Assembly (NCBI GenBank): GCA_945957495.1
Contig: CAMFLG010000100.1
Coordinates: 1-9,034, forward strand
Length of the DNA: 9,034 nucleotides
Reading direction: 5' to 3'
From: an uncultured Pseudorhodobacter sp.
GTDB lineage: Bacteria > Pseudomonadota > Alphaproteobacteria > Rhodobacterales > Rhodobacteraceae
The notes below the pieces were generated by a model. It was not told where the DNA came from and did no database searches. It worked only from the letters and a program-made list of their open reading frames with translations. Shown here piece after piece: positions 1 to 5,879 of the stretch. The position numbers and the translations under genes are program-made. How positions within the stretch are numbered: the first letter of the stretch is position 1; each line of letters begins with the position of its first letter.

Positions 1-1334
1 TGAGGCCCACCGGCAGCCTGTATCTGCACTGTGATCCCACGGCGAGCCACTATCTGAAGATATTGCTGGATGCGGTGTTTGGGGCGACGAGTTTTCGGAA
101 CGAAATCTCTTGGAAACGAACGAGCAGCCATTCTGGCGCTAAGCGTTGGGGGCCGATCCACGACACTCTATTTTTCTACACGAAGTCTGAATCCCATACT
201 TGGAATCGGACATTTGAGAGCTACTAAGAGGAATATGTGGCGAAGTTCTACCGCCAGTCAGACGATAGAGGGCGCTATCAGGTGGACAATTTGACAGGCG
301 CGGGAAAGAGAAACGGCGATTCTGGGAAGCCGTGGCGCGGGGTTAACCCCGATGAAAAAGGGCGGCACTGGGCAGTTCCAATTTCGATGCTGCGACGGAT
401 GGGTCTAGACGACGAAACGGAAAGAATGTCCACGCAGGAGAAACTGGATTTCTTGGATTCCAATGGTTTGATCTATTGGCCCAAGGAGGATGGCGTGCCA
501 CGGTTGAAGCGTTACCTTGAATTTCAGGAAGGCGTTTCAATTCAAGACATTGTTACCGATATTGCTCCACTCTCGGCGCACTCGAAGGAACGCCTCGGCT
601 ACCCCACGCAAAAGCCTGTCGCCTTGCTGGAGCGGATTCTCAGCGCCTCGTCCAACCCCGGCGATGCGGTGCTGGACCCGTTCTGCGGCTGTGGCACCAC
701 GGTTCATGCTGCGCAGAAACTCGGGCGGCAGTGGATTGGCATTGATGTGACGCATCTTGCCATCGGCCTGATCGAAAAACGCCTGCGTGATGCGTTCGAG
801 GGCGTGCAGTTCACCACCCATGGCGTGTCGCAGGATCTGGCGGGGGCGCGCGACATGGCGGCGCGCGGGCGCGACGACAAGAATTACTATTTCGAATTCG
901 AAAAATGGGCGCTGAGCCTGATTGCGGCGCAGCCGGGCAACCTTTCGAAAAAGGGCGCCGACAAGGGCATAGACGGCAACCTTTACTTTGGCGCGAAAAG
1001 CGAGGGGCGGGCGATCGTCTCGGTCAAGGCGGGCGACAATGTGGGCGTGTCGATGATCCGCGACCTGCGCGGCGTGATCGAACGCGAGGGCGCGGGCATC
1101 GGGGTGTTTGTGACGCTGGCCGAACCATCGCGCCCGATGATCACCGAAGCCGCGGGTGCGGGGCAGTATGAGTTGCCGGGCTTTGCCCCGGTGCCGCGGA
1201 TTCAGATCGTCACGATCGAGCAGGCGATGGCTTTGCGCGACCGGGCGGTGCAACTGCCCGCGCGGCGCGATGACGGGTTCAAGCGGGCGGTGAAAGAGGT
1301 GGATCGCGGCGCGCAGGGGGCGCTGGATTTGTAG
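1..1334 (+). pseudogene. DNA methyltransferase fused to Mrr-like nuclease domain, 5'-truncated by window edge and interrupted by a stop
   Basis: This is the 3' part of an N6-adenine/N4-cytosine DNA methyltransferase of the beta (type III Mod-like) arrangement. The first readable codon is at 3. The opening residues include LYLHCDPTASHYLKILLDAV, typical of the stretch just after catalytic motif IV, which would lie left of the window. A variable target-recognition region follows. Next come the GYPTQKP element and the SAM-binding motif DPFCGCGT (675-698). From about 880 to 1240 the protein continues into a PD-(D/E)XK-like domain resembling Mrr endonucleases: FEFEKWA, KGADKGIDG (candidate acidic residue) and VSVKAG (candidate lysine, with Ser where Glu or Gln is commoner). 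An in-frame TAA at 225-227 (context SY-stop-EEYVAKFYR) splits the reading frame, and homology continues in the same frame on both sides. The GTG at 237 could restart translation, but the product would lack motif IV. I infer an inactivated restriction-modification-type gene. A sequencing error is the main alternative. Confidence 0.8.
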
Positions 1335-1400
1335 GCTGGGGCTTGTCAGGCGTCTTGCGCGGCGGCAGGATGGCGGTGATTTTGCAAAAGGATTTGCCCG

Positions 1401-1994
1401 ATGTTTCTGCGACTTGCCGCCCTGTGCCTTGCCCTCTCTGCCCCCGCCGCGCTGGCCGATTGTGTGGGTTATGACAGTTTCGTCAAAGGCGTTGAGGTAA
1501 AGTTGCAGGACGGGTCGAAGTGGATCGCGCGGCGGTCGGCGCATGAGGTGATCCGCATCGACAAGACCAACCACGACGGCGCCTATGCGCAATATGCGAT
1601 TGGCCCTTACGGTGTGTTTGTCACCGAAGGCACCCGCAACGGCATCGGCACCACGACCGAGCTGGCCTATTCCAAGACGCCGCCGCAGCCCTTCGTCGGG
1701 ATGGACTGGACCTCGACCGTCAAGAACACCACGATCAGCGAGGCGACGCACAGCACTTACCCTGCCAAGCGCGGCAAGGTTCATGTGACCGCGAACAACC
1801 TGCGTGAGGTCAAGCTGAACGGCTGTACCTACAAGGTGATGGGGGTGGATATTGCCTATTCCGCCGATCTGGGCGGTATGGTGCAGCATTTTGCCTATTT
1901 CCCCGACATCCGCTTTGGCCTGCAGACCAAGGTGACGTACAAGGACGGCAGCACGGATAGCGCTGGGATCACCGGGATGCGGGTGGCGCAATAG
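1401..1994 (+). CDS. Exported protein of unknown function, 197 aa
   Basis: I do not recognise the family. The start is supported by an AAAAGGA ribosome-binding site at 1386-1392, eight bases before the ATG. Residues 1-19 form a Sec signal peptide (MFLRLAALCLALSAPAALA) with a likely cleavage before Asp20-Cys21. The -1 Asp argues against a lipobox. The mature part of about 178 residues holds only two cysteines, Cys21 and Cys142, which could form a disulfide in the periplasm. It has many short alternating hydrophobic/polar stretches (for example GVEVKLQDGSKWIARR and GLQTKVTYKDGS) that suggest a mostly beta structure. No transmembrane segment follows the signal peptide and no catalytic motif is evident. 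It is followed 63 bases later by aroC, in the same direction, but each gene has its own ribosome-binding site and no functional link is implied. The gene call is firm; the function is unknown. Confidence 0.85.
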   Translation: MFLRLAALCLALSAPAALADCVGYDSFVKGVEVKLQDGSKWIARRSAHEVIRIDKTNHDGAYAQYAIGPYGVFVTEGTRNGIGTTTELAYSKTPPQPFVGMDWTSTVKNTTISEATHSTYPAKRGKVHVTANNLREVKLNGCTYKVMGVDIAYSADLGGMVQHFAYFPDIRFGLQTKVTYKDGSTDSAGITGMRVAQ

Positions 1995-1999
1995 GCAGA

Positions 2000-2025
2000 A
2001 ATTGCCTTCACCCCTGCGGGCAATT
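2000..2025. repeat. 7-bp inverted repeat between the exported-protein gene and aroC
   Basis: AATTGCC (2000-2006) and GGCAATT (2019-2025) are perfect inverted copies separated by 12 bases. The element starts five bases after the upstream stop codon and ends 32 bases before the aroC start. It could fold as a stem-loop in the mRNA or act as a small operator. There is no T-run, so it is not a standard intrinsic terminator. Confidence 0.35.
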
Positions 2026-2057
2026 GGCCTATGGGGGTGGGCAAAAGGAGCCTTTGC

Positions 2058-3158
2058 ATGAGCCTGAACACCTTTGGTCATCTGTTCCGCGTCACCACCT
2101 GGGGCGAAAGCCACGGGCCTGCGATTGGCTGCACTGTGGATGGCTGCCCGCCCGGGGTGAGGCTTTCAGAGGCGGATCTGCAGCCCTGGCTGGATCGGCG
2201 CAAGCCCGGCACCAGCAAGTTCACCACGCAGCGGCAAGAGGCGGACGAGGTGCGCATCCTGTCGGGGGTGTTCGAGGGCGTGACGACGGGGACGCCGATT
2301 GCGCTGATGATCGAGAATACTGACCAGCGCAGCAAGGATTATTCCAACATCGCGCAGGCGTTCCGGCCCGGGCATGCGGATATCACCTACCATCAGAAAT
2401 ACGGGGTGCGGGATTATCGCGGCGGCGGGCGGTCTTCGGCGCGCGAAACCGCGTCCCGGGTGGCGGCGGGTGGGGTGGCGCGGGCGATGCTGGCGCAGAT
2501 GCTGCCGGGGCTGCGGATCACGGGATATATGGTGCAGATGGGGCCGCGCGGGATTGACCGGGCGCGGGTGGATCTGGACACGATTGGCAACAACCCGTTC
2601 TGGTGCCCCGATCCGGTGGCGGCAAGCGATTGGGCGGTGTACCTGGACGAGCTGCGGCTGTCGCATAATTCGGTGGGCGCGGTGATCGAGGTGGTGGCGG
2701 AAGGCGTGCCTGCGGGGCTGGGGGCGCCGCTGTATGGCAAGCTCGATTCTGATCTGGCGGCGGCGATGATGTCGATCAACGCGGTGAAGGCGGTGGAGAT
2801 TGGCGATGGCATGGCGGCGGCGACCCTGACCGGGGTGGAGAACGCCGATGAGATCCGCATGGGCGCGCAGGGGCCGGAGTTTCTGTCGAACCATGCGGGC
2901 GGGATATTGGGCGGGATTTCGTCGGGTCAGCCGGTGGTGTGCCGGTTTGCGGTGAAGCCGACTTCGTCGATCCTGACGCCGCGCCGCACGATTAATGCGA
3001 CGGGCGAAGAGATTGATCTGATCACCAAGGGGCGGCACGACCCCTGCGTGGGCATCCGGGCGGTGCCGGTGGGCGAGGCGATGATGGCGCTGGTTCTGGC
3101 GGATCATCTGCTGCTGGACCGGGGGCAGACGGGTGGCACGCGGGGTGTGATCGGGTAG
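2058..3158 (+). CDS. aroC: Chorismate synthase
   Basis: Catalyses the last shikimate-pathway step: 1,4-anti elimination of phosphate from 5-enolpyruvylshikimate-3-phosphate to give chorismate, using reduced FMN as cofactor. It acts in the cytosol, normally as a homotetramer. The 366-aa product has the usual family length. The conserved elements are present in order: GESHGPAIG (residues 16-24, first conserved His), RPGHAD (103-108, second conserved His), GRSSARETASRVAAG (124-138), GISSGQPVV in the FMN-binding region, and RHDPCVGIRAVPVGEA (about 326-341). The start at 2058 is chosen because AAAAGGAG (2043-2050) lies seven bases upstream and the product begins MSLNTFGHLFRVTTWGESHG, as in relatives. 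An earlier in-frame ATG at 2031 would add nine unlikely residues. The gene stands alone, with no other aro gene nearby. A terminator-like hairpin follows directly. Confidence 0.97.
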   Translation: MSLNTFGHLFRVTTWGESHGPAIGCTVDGCPPGVRLSEADLQPWLDRRKPGTSKFTTQRQEADEVRILSGVFEGVTTGTPIALMIENTDQRSKDYSNIAQAFRPGHADITYHQKYGVRDYRGGGRSSARETASRVAAGGVARAMLAQMLPGLRITGYMVQMGPRGIDRARVDLDTIGNNPFWCPDPVAASDWAVYLDELRLSHNSVGAVIEVVAEGVPAGLGAPLYGKLDSDLAAAMMSINAVKAVEIGDGMAAATLTGVENADEIRMGAQGPEFLSNHAGGILGGISSGQPVVCRFAVKPTSSILTPRRTINATGEEIDLITKGRHDPCVGIRAVPVGEAMMALVLADHLLLDRGQTGGTRGVIG

Positions 3159-3187
3159 TGTCCCGGACGGGGACAATATTTTTGTGT
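3159..3187 (+). terminator. Probable terminator of aroC
   Basis: TGTCCC (3159-3164) pairs with GGGACA (3170-3175) around a five-base loop, immediately after the aroC stop. An AT-rich tail with a T5 run (3179-3183) follows. The stem is short (6 bp) but position and tail fit a Rho-independent terminator. Confidence 0.5.
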
Positions 3188-3188
3188 T

Positions 3189-3219
3189 TTAATTCAGTGT
3201 TTTGGGGTGTCTGAATTAA
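3189..3219. repeat. Perfect 9-bp inverted repeat in the convergent spacer
   Basis: TTAATTCAG (3189-3197) and CTGAATTAA (3211-3219) are exact inverted copies around a 13-base spacer (TGTTTTGGGGTGT). It sits in an AT-rich patch unlike the surrounding GC-rich DNA. It may be a second, bidirectional terminator hairpin, a protein-binding operator, or part of a mobile-element end. The sequence does not decide between these. Confidence 0.6.
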
Positions 3220-3374
3220 GGGTTTGTTAGGGTTTGGGTGTCACGGCGCGGGGCGTGGCCTTACCCAAGGCGGAGCATGGGGCGGCGGCTGACCGCCGGG
3301 TGGGCGCTGCAACATTGGGTTTGGGCGCTTTATGGTTCAAAATCTCCCACCGAAGTTCTACTGGATACGGTGCA

Positions 3375-3428
3375 GAGGCGCCCGCCCTTGGGGGGCGGTC
3401 GGGCGCTGCCCGGCGGCGCATTCGCGCC
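3375..3428. repeat. Cluster of overlapping GC-rich stem-loops
   Basis: Three hairpins can form here. GCGCCCG (3378-3384) pairs with CGGGCGC (3400-3406). CGGGC (3400-3404) pairs with GCCCG (3408-3412), which competes with the first. GGCGC (3415-3419) pairs with GCGCC (3424-3428) across an ATTC loop. The short reading frames across this block have no ribosome-binding site and no family resemblance. I read it as a non-coding palindromic element between convergent genes. Confidence 0.45.
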
Positions 3429-3460
3429 TTGATTCCGGGCTGTGGTAAGGTGAGGAGCGT

Positions 3461-3501
3461 ATCCGAAGCGGTCGCAAGGCCCGCCTTCGGCCCTTTCGGA
3501 T
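3461..3501 (-). terminator. Long hairpin downstream of the CHAP gene, possible terminator
   Basis: ATCCGAA (3461-3467) pairs perfectly with TTCGGAT (3495-3501). Inside it AAGGCCC and GGCCCTT can extend the structure with one mismatch. A competing fold pairs CCGAAGCGG (3463-3471) with CCGCCTTCGG (3481-3490) with one bulge. Read on the minus strand it lies 14 bases beyond the stop of the CHAP gene, where a terminator would be expected, but no T-run follows, so termination by it alone is uncertain. Confidence 0.4.
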
Positions 3502-3514
3502 CAATTGCCCGGGA

Positions 3515-4090
3515 TCAGCCGCGGATGGGATAGATGAAGCCGTAGGTGGGCGAGACGCGGCCCAGAACGTCGCTGTTGCCGTTGGCGACGCGGACGGCGG
3601 ACCAGTCGTTCTTGGGGGAAACATCGACAACGATCGTGTCGGTGGTGATGCGGTTGCGCACCCAGTTGGCCTGATCGACCAGAATGGTGCGCGAATCGAT
3701 GACTTCGCTTACGACGGCGACATGGCCTTTCGGCATCTTGCCGGTGGAGCGGAAGGTCAGCACGGCGCCGGAGGCGGGCGTCTGGCCGCGTTCATAGATG
3801 CTTGCGGCCTTCTTCCACCAGGTGGCGGCATCGCCCTTGATCTGGATGCCCGAGACGGCGCGGGCGAAGGGGACGCACCAGATCCGGCCATGTTTCTTGG
3901 GATTCAGGGCAATCGAGGCCTCTTGCACGGCTGCCTTGACCTCTTCGCGGGGGATTTCAACCGGGCCCTCCGGTTCTGCGGCTGCAACAGCGATGATGAC
4001 GGTCTGCGTCGGTTTCTCGGCTTTGGCCAGGGCGGGCACCAAGGTGCAGGTCAGGGCCAGCGCGATGGCTGCCAAACGGTTCAAGGTCAT
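3515..4090 (-). CDS. Exported CHAP-domain cysteine hydrolase (probable peptidoglycan amidase/endopeptidase)
   Basis: A 191-aa protein with a Sec signal peptide (about residues 1-24, ending in ALAKA) and a C-terminal CHAP domain of the NlpC/P60-like papain-fold class, whose members cut peptide or amide bonds in peptidoglycan. Visible features are the nucleophile region IWCVPFARAVSGI with Cys72, the helix GDAATWWKKA, the strand SGAVLTFRSTGKMPKGHVAVVSEV with candidate catalytic His123, and VDQANW with Asn142 as candidate third residue. An Ala/Glu-rich linker (about 30-60) separates signal and domain. There is no binding domain such as LysM or SH3, so targeting may need a partner. The start at 4090 gives a complete signal peptide, with GGGGA about nine bases upstream on the minus strand. 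It is convergent with aroC and divergent from msrB. The fold assignment is firm; the actual substrate is inference. Confidence 0.85.
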   Translation of the reverse strand: MTLNRLAAIALALTCTLVPALAKAEKPTQTVIIAVAAAEPEGPVEIPREEVKAAVQEASIALNPKKHGRIWCVPFARAVSGIQIKGDAATWWKKAASIYERGQTPASGAVLTFRSTGKMPKGHVAVVSEVIDSRTILVDQANWVRNRITTDTIVVDVSPKNDWSAVRVANGNSDVLGRVSPTYGFIYPIRG

Positions 4091-4419
4091 TCAGTCACGT
4101 CCCCACGTTACCAATCTGTCGCTCCAGCCCCCCGGGCATTCGCCCTGCTGAGTCTGCCTGGACCTTGGAAAGATGTCCTTCGGTCCGGGGTGGGTTTTTT
4201 CACAGCGGCGTGAGGATTGGCAACCCGGGGCGGCGGGGAAGGGCGGAAACCCGCCGGTGGGGCGGATTTGCCGGGGTAGGGTGGGCAATTTGCCCACCCT
4301 ACGGGGGCGGCGCTGGCGGCAGGCGGGGTTTGTTACAGGGGAACACGAATGCGACAGGGGCATGGAATTCGGGGCCCGGACCCGCCATATTCTGCCTTAC
4401 GCAAACAGGAGTGTCTTTG
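4091..4419. other. Gene-free divergent spacer upstream of msrB and the CHAP gene
   Basis: This 329-base region must hold the promoters of both flanking divergent genes, but I found no convincing -35/-10 pair. Apart from the 27-nt palindrome it contains GGACC (4160-4164) pairing with GGTCC (4182-4186), a T6 run at 4195-4200 separated from that stem by GGGGTGGG, and a small hairpin GGCGG-AAAC-CCGCC (4242-4255). Reading frames through it lack start signals and family resemblance. Confidence 0.5.
4276..4302. repeat. REP-type extragenic palindrome
   Basis: GTAGGGTGGGCAA (4276-4288) and TTGCCCACCCTAC (4290-4302) are perfect 13-base inverted copies around one central T. It would fold as an 11-bp stem with an AATTT loop. 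It lies in the divergent spacer between the CHAP gene and msrB, 186 bases from the former and 118 from the latter. Palindromes with this core are familiar as dispersed extragenic repeats in proteobacteria. Its copy number here cannot be seen from one window. Confidence 0.75.
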
Positions 4420-4869
4420 ATGACAAGCTACAGCAAATCTGCCGAGCGTATTGCGGCGCTTTCGCCCGAAGAATTCCGAGTTACCCAGCGCAACGGCACC
4501 GAGCGCCCCGGCACCGGCGCGCTTTTGCACAACCATGAGCCCGGCATCTATGTGGACATCGTCTCGGGTGAGCCGCTGTTCGCCTCGGCCGACAAGTTCG
4601 AATCGGGCTGCGGCTGGCCCAGTTTCACCAAACCGATTGAACCCGCGCATGTGACCGAATTGCGCGATACCTCGCTGGGGATGCTGCGGATCGAGGTGCG
4701 GTCCACGCATGGCGACAGCCATCTGGGCCATGTGTTTCCCGATGGCCCGCGCGACCGGGGCGGGTTGCGCTATTGCATCAACTCGGCCTCGCTGCGCTTT
4801 GTGCATCGCGATGATATGGAGGCAGAGGGCTATGGGGCCTACATTGACCAGGTGGAGGATGTGAAATGA
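4420..4869 (+). CDS. msrB: Peptide-methionine (R)-S-oxide reductase MsrB, zinc-free type
   Basis: Reduces the R epimer of protein-bound methionine sulfoxide back to methionine, usually with thioredoxin as electron donor. The 149-aa product has no signal peptide and should be cytosolic. Key residues are catalytic Cys119 in RYCINSASLRF and candidate resolving Cys64 in SGCGWPSF, with His101 and His104 in DSHLGHVFPDGP. The four zinc-binding cysteines of E. coli-type MsrB are replaced: the two CxxC positions read D46/S49 (YVDIVSGE) and S95/G98 (VRSTHGDSH). This is therefore a zinc-free form, a known subgroup. The start at 4420 is fixed by CAGGAG (4406-4411) eight bases upstream. The same frame is open back to 4165, but that extension has no homology. 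The stop overlaps the msrA start by ATGA, so the two are translationally coupled and together repair both epimers. Confidence 0.96.
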   Translation: MTSYSKSAERIAALSPEEFRVTQRNGTERPGTGALLHNHEPGIYVDIVSGEPLFASADKFESGCGWPSFTKPIEPAHVTELRDTSLGMLRIEVRSTHGDSHLGHVFPDGPRDRGGLRYCINSASLRFVHRDDMEAEGYGAYIDQVEDVK

Positions 4870-5372
4870 GCCATGAGACAGCGATTCTGGCGGGCGGCTG
4901 CTTTTGGGGCATGCAGGATTTGATCCGCAAGCGCCCGGGTGTGGTGGCGACGCGGGTGGGTTATACCGGCGGCGATGTGGCCAATGCCACCTATCGCAAC
5001 CACGGCAGCCATGCCGAGGGCATCGAGATTGTGTTTGATCCGGCGGTGCTGAGCTATCGCGAGCTGCTGGAGTTCTTTTTCCAGATCCACGATCCCACCA
5101 CGCCCAACCGGCAGGGCAATGATCTGGGGCCGTCCTACCGCTCTGCGATCTACTATATGTCTGACGCACAGAAGGCGGTGGCAGAAGATACCATTGCAGA
5201 TGTGAATGCATCCGGCCTGTGGCCGGGGCGGGTGGTGACAGAACTGGCCCCGGCAGGGGCGTTCTGGCAGGCAGAGCCCGAGCATCAGGATTATCTGGAG
5301 CGGCTGCCCAACGGGTACACCTGCCATTTCATCCGGCCGAACTGGCGCCTGCCGCGCCGCGCGGCGGAGTAG
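4866..5372 (+). CDS. msrA: Peptide-methionine (S)-S-oxide reductase MsrA
   Basis: Reduces the S epimer of methionine sulfoxide, complementing MsrB. The 168-aa product carries the family hallmark GGCFWG with catalytic Cys12, then GYTGG, a GSHAEGIEIVFDP segment (usually G-x-T-G-H-A-E), FFQIHDPTTPNRQGNDLGPSYRSAIYY, and AGAFWQAEPEHQDYL. The only other cysteine is Cys153 in NGYTCHF, a candidate resolving residue. No signal peptide is seen, so it is cytosolic. Its ATG overlaps the msrB TGA (ATGA at 4866-4869), and its ribosome-binding site lies in the msrB end (GGAGG near 4855). The pair is one transcription unit. A GC-rich hairpin follows the stop. Confidence 0.97.
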   Translation: MSHETAILAGGCFWGMQDLIRKRPGVVATRVGYTGGDVANATYRNHGSHAEGIEIVFDPAVLSYRELLEFFFQIHDPTTPNRQGNDLGPSYRSAIYYMSDAQKAVAEDTIADVNASGLWPGRVVTELAPAGAFWQAEPEHQDYLERLPNGYTCHFIRPNWRLPRRAAE

Positions 5373-5374
5373 GC

Positions 5375-5407
5375 GCGCCCTGTGCCTTGCCCTGTTGGGC
5401 AGGGCGC
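5375..5407 (+). terminator. Possible terminator after msrA
   Basis: GCGCCCTG (5375-5382) pairs perfectly with CAGGGCGC (5400-5407). An inner alternative, TGCCC-TGTT-GGGCA (5388-5401), can also form. It begins three bases after the msrA stop. The tail TTGAATT is not a real T-run, so this is a weak or Rho-assisted terminator at best. Confidence 0.4.
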
Positions 5408-5436
5408 TTGAATTCGCGGCGGGAACGGCGTATCCC
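5408..5436 (+). promoter_or_regulatory. Candidate sigma70-type promoter for secE
   Basis: TTGAAT (5408-5413) and TATCCC (5431-5436) are separated by exactly 17 bases and lie about 40 bases before the secE start, just after the msrA hairpin. The match to consensus is 4/6 and 3/6. Spacing and position support it, but the -10 is poor. Confidence 0.35.
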
Positions 5437-5475
5437 ACCGCGAACGACATGACCCGAACAGTACGGAACCCGCAC

Positions 5476-5670
5476 ATGGCCACGACGAACCCGATCCAAT
5501 TCATCCAGCAGGTGCGTGCCGAAGTCGCAAAGGTGGCCTGGCCATCGCGGCGTGAGGTGATGCTGACGACGGTGATGGTGTTCATCATGGCGGCGCTGAC
5601 GGCGACGTTTTTCAGCCTGGTGGATATCGCCATCAAGTTCGGTCTGACGACCATTCTGAACGGCGTCTGA
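5476..5670 (+). CDS. secE: Preprotein translocase subunit SecE
   Basis: Small essential subunit of the SecYEG channel in the inner membrane; it clamps SecY and stabilises the pore. The 64-aa product is the single-span type common outside the enterobacteria: an amphipathic N-terminal helix (FIQQVRAEVAKVAWPSRREV, residues 9-28, with the conserved VAWPSRREV) followed by one transmembrane segment (about 29-50) and a short tail. The start at 5476 gives MATTNPIQF with GGAA seven bases upstream. The frame is open back to 5395 and includes an ATG at 5449, but those residues do not resemble SecE. It precedes nusG as in most bacteria, although a 209-base spacer with a terminator lies between them. No tRNA-Trp gene is found directly upstream. 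Confidence 0.95.
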   Translation: MATTNPIQFIQQVRAEVAKVAWPSRREVMLTTVMVFIMAALTATFFSLVDIAIKFGLTTILNGV

Positions 5671-5728
5671 TCGGCGGTTTGGTTCCGACGCCACGTCGAG
5701 GGGCGGGATTTCGCTTGAATTTCAGGAC

Positions 5729-5747
5729 GCGCGGGGGTATCCCGCGC
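5729..5747 (+). promoter_or_regulatory. Hairpin preceding the secE-nusG terminator, possible attenuator element
   Basis: GCGCGGG (5729-5735) pairs perfectly with CCCGCGC (5741-5747) across a GGTAT loop. Its right arm (CGCGCC, 5743-5748) can instead pair with GGCGCG (5764-5769), the left arm of the terminator that follows, so the two structures could be exclusive. Regulation by this switch is inference. Confidence 0.35.
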
Positions 5748-5764
5748 CAATCCAAAGGACAAAG

Positions 5765-5797
5765 GCGCGCAGCGATTCGTGTTGCGCGCTGTTTTTT
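5765..5797 (+). terminator. Rho-independent terminator between secE and nusG
   Basis: GCGCGCA (5765-5771) pairs with TGCGCGC (5783-5789). The stem extends inward by C5773-G5781 and two G-U pairs to about 10 bp, with an ATTCG loop. T6 follows at 5792-5797 after TG. This is the cleanest intrinsic terminator in the window. It implies that nusG either has its own promoter in 5798-5879 or depends on read-through. Confidence 0.8.
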
Positions 5798-5879
5798 GTT
5801 CCGGGCACGGCGGGCTAACCGTCGGTAAATACAGAACTTTCGGACGCTGAGGCGGCCGGGCAGACAAGGTGGAAGTGGC

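Noticed and set aside
237..1334. Reading frame from GTG 237 as a complete 365-aa gene
   Set aside because: Homology runs upstream in the same frame through the TAA at 225-227. A protein from 237 would lack the catalytic motif IV side, and there is no convincing ribosome-binding site, so it is treated as part of a broken gene.
537..2114. 525-aa open frame on the minus strand
   Set aside because: It lies antisense to the methyltransferase and the exported-protein gene. It is His/Arg-rich nonsense typical of GC-rich antisense frames, with no motif or start signal.
2166..3176. 336-aa minus-strand frame over aroC
   Set aside because: Shadow of aroC codon bias, dominated by Arg, His and Pro.
3227..3533. 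Small frames on both strands in the aroC-CHAP spacer
   Set aside because: They overlap each other and palindromic DNA and have no ribosome-binding sites. They may be read through a repeat element but are not supported as genes.
3722..4213. 163-aa plus-strand frame antisense to the CHAP gene
   Set aside because: The minus-strand gene has a signal peptide and the CHAP motifs; this frame is its mirror.
4165..4419. N-terminal extension of MsrB to an upstream in-frame start
   Set aside because: The extra 85 residues are low-complexity spacer translation across the REP palindrome, and a good ribosome-binding site lies just before 4420.
5373..5475. tRNA-Trp gene upstream of secE
   Set aside because: Many bacteria have one here, so I looked for it. 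The 103-base spacer has only a hairpin and a promoter-like pair, with no cloverleaf or CCA anticodon arm.
5798..5879. Promoter for nusG after the terminator
   Set aside because: TTGTTC (5796-5801) and TAAATA (5826-5831) occur, but the spacing is 24 bases, and other pairs are too short, so no promoter is annotated.
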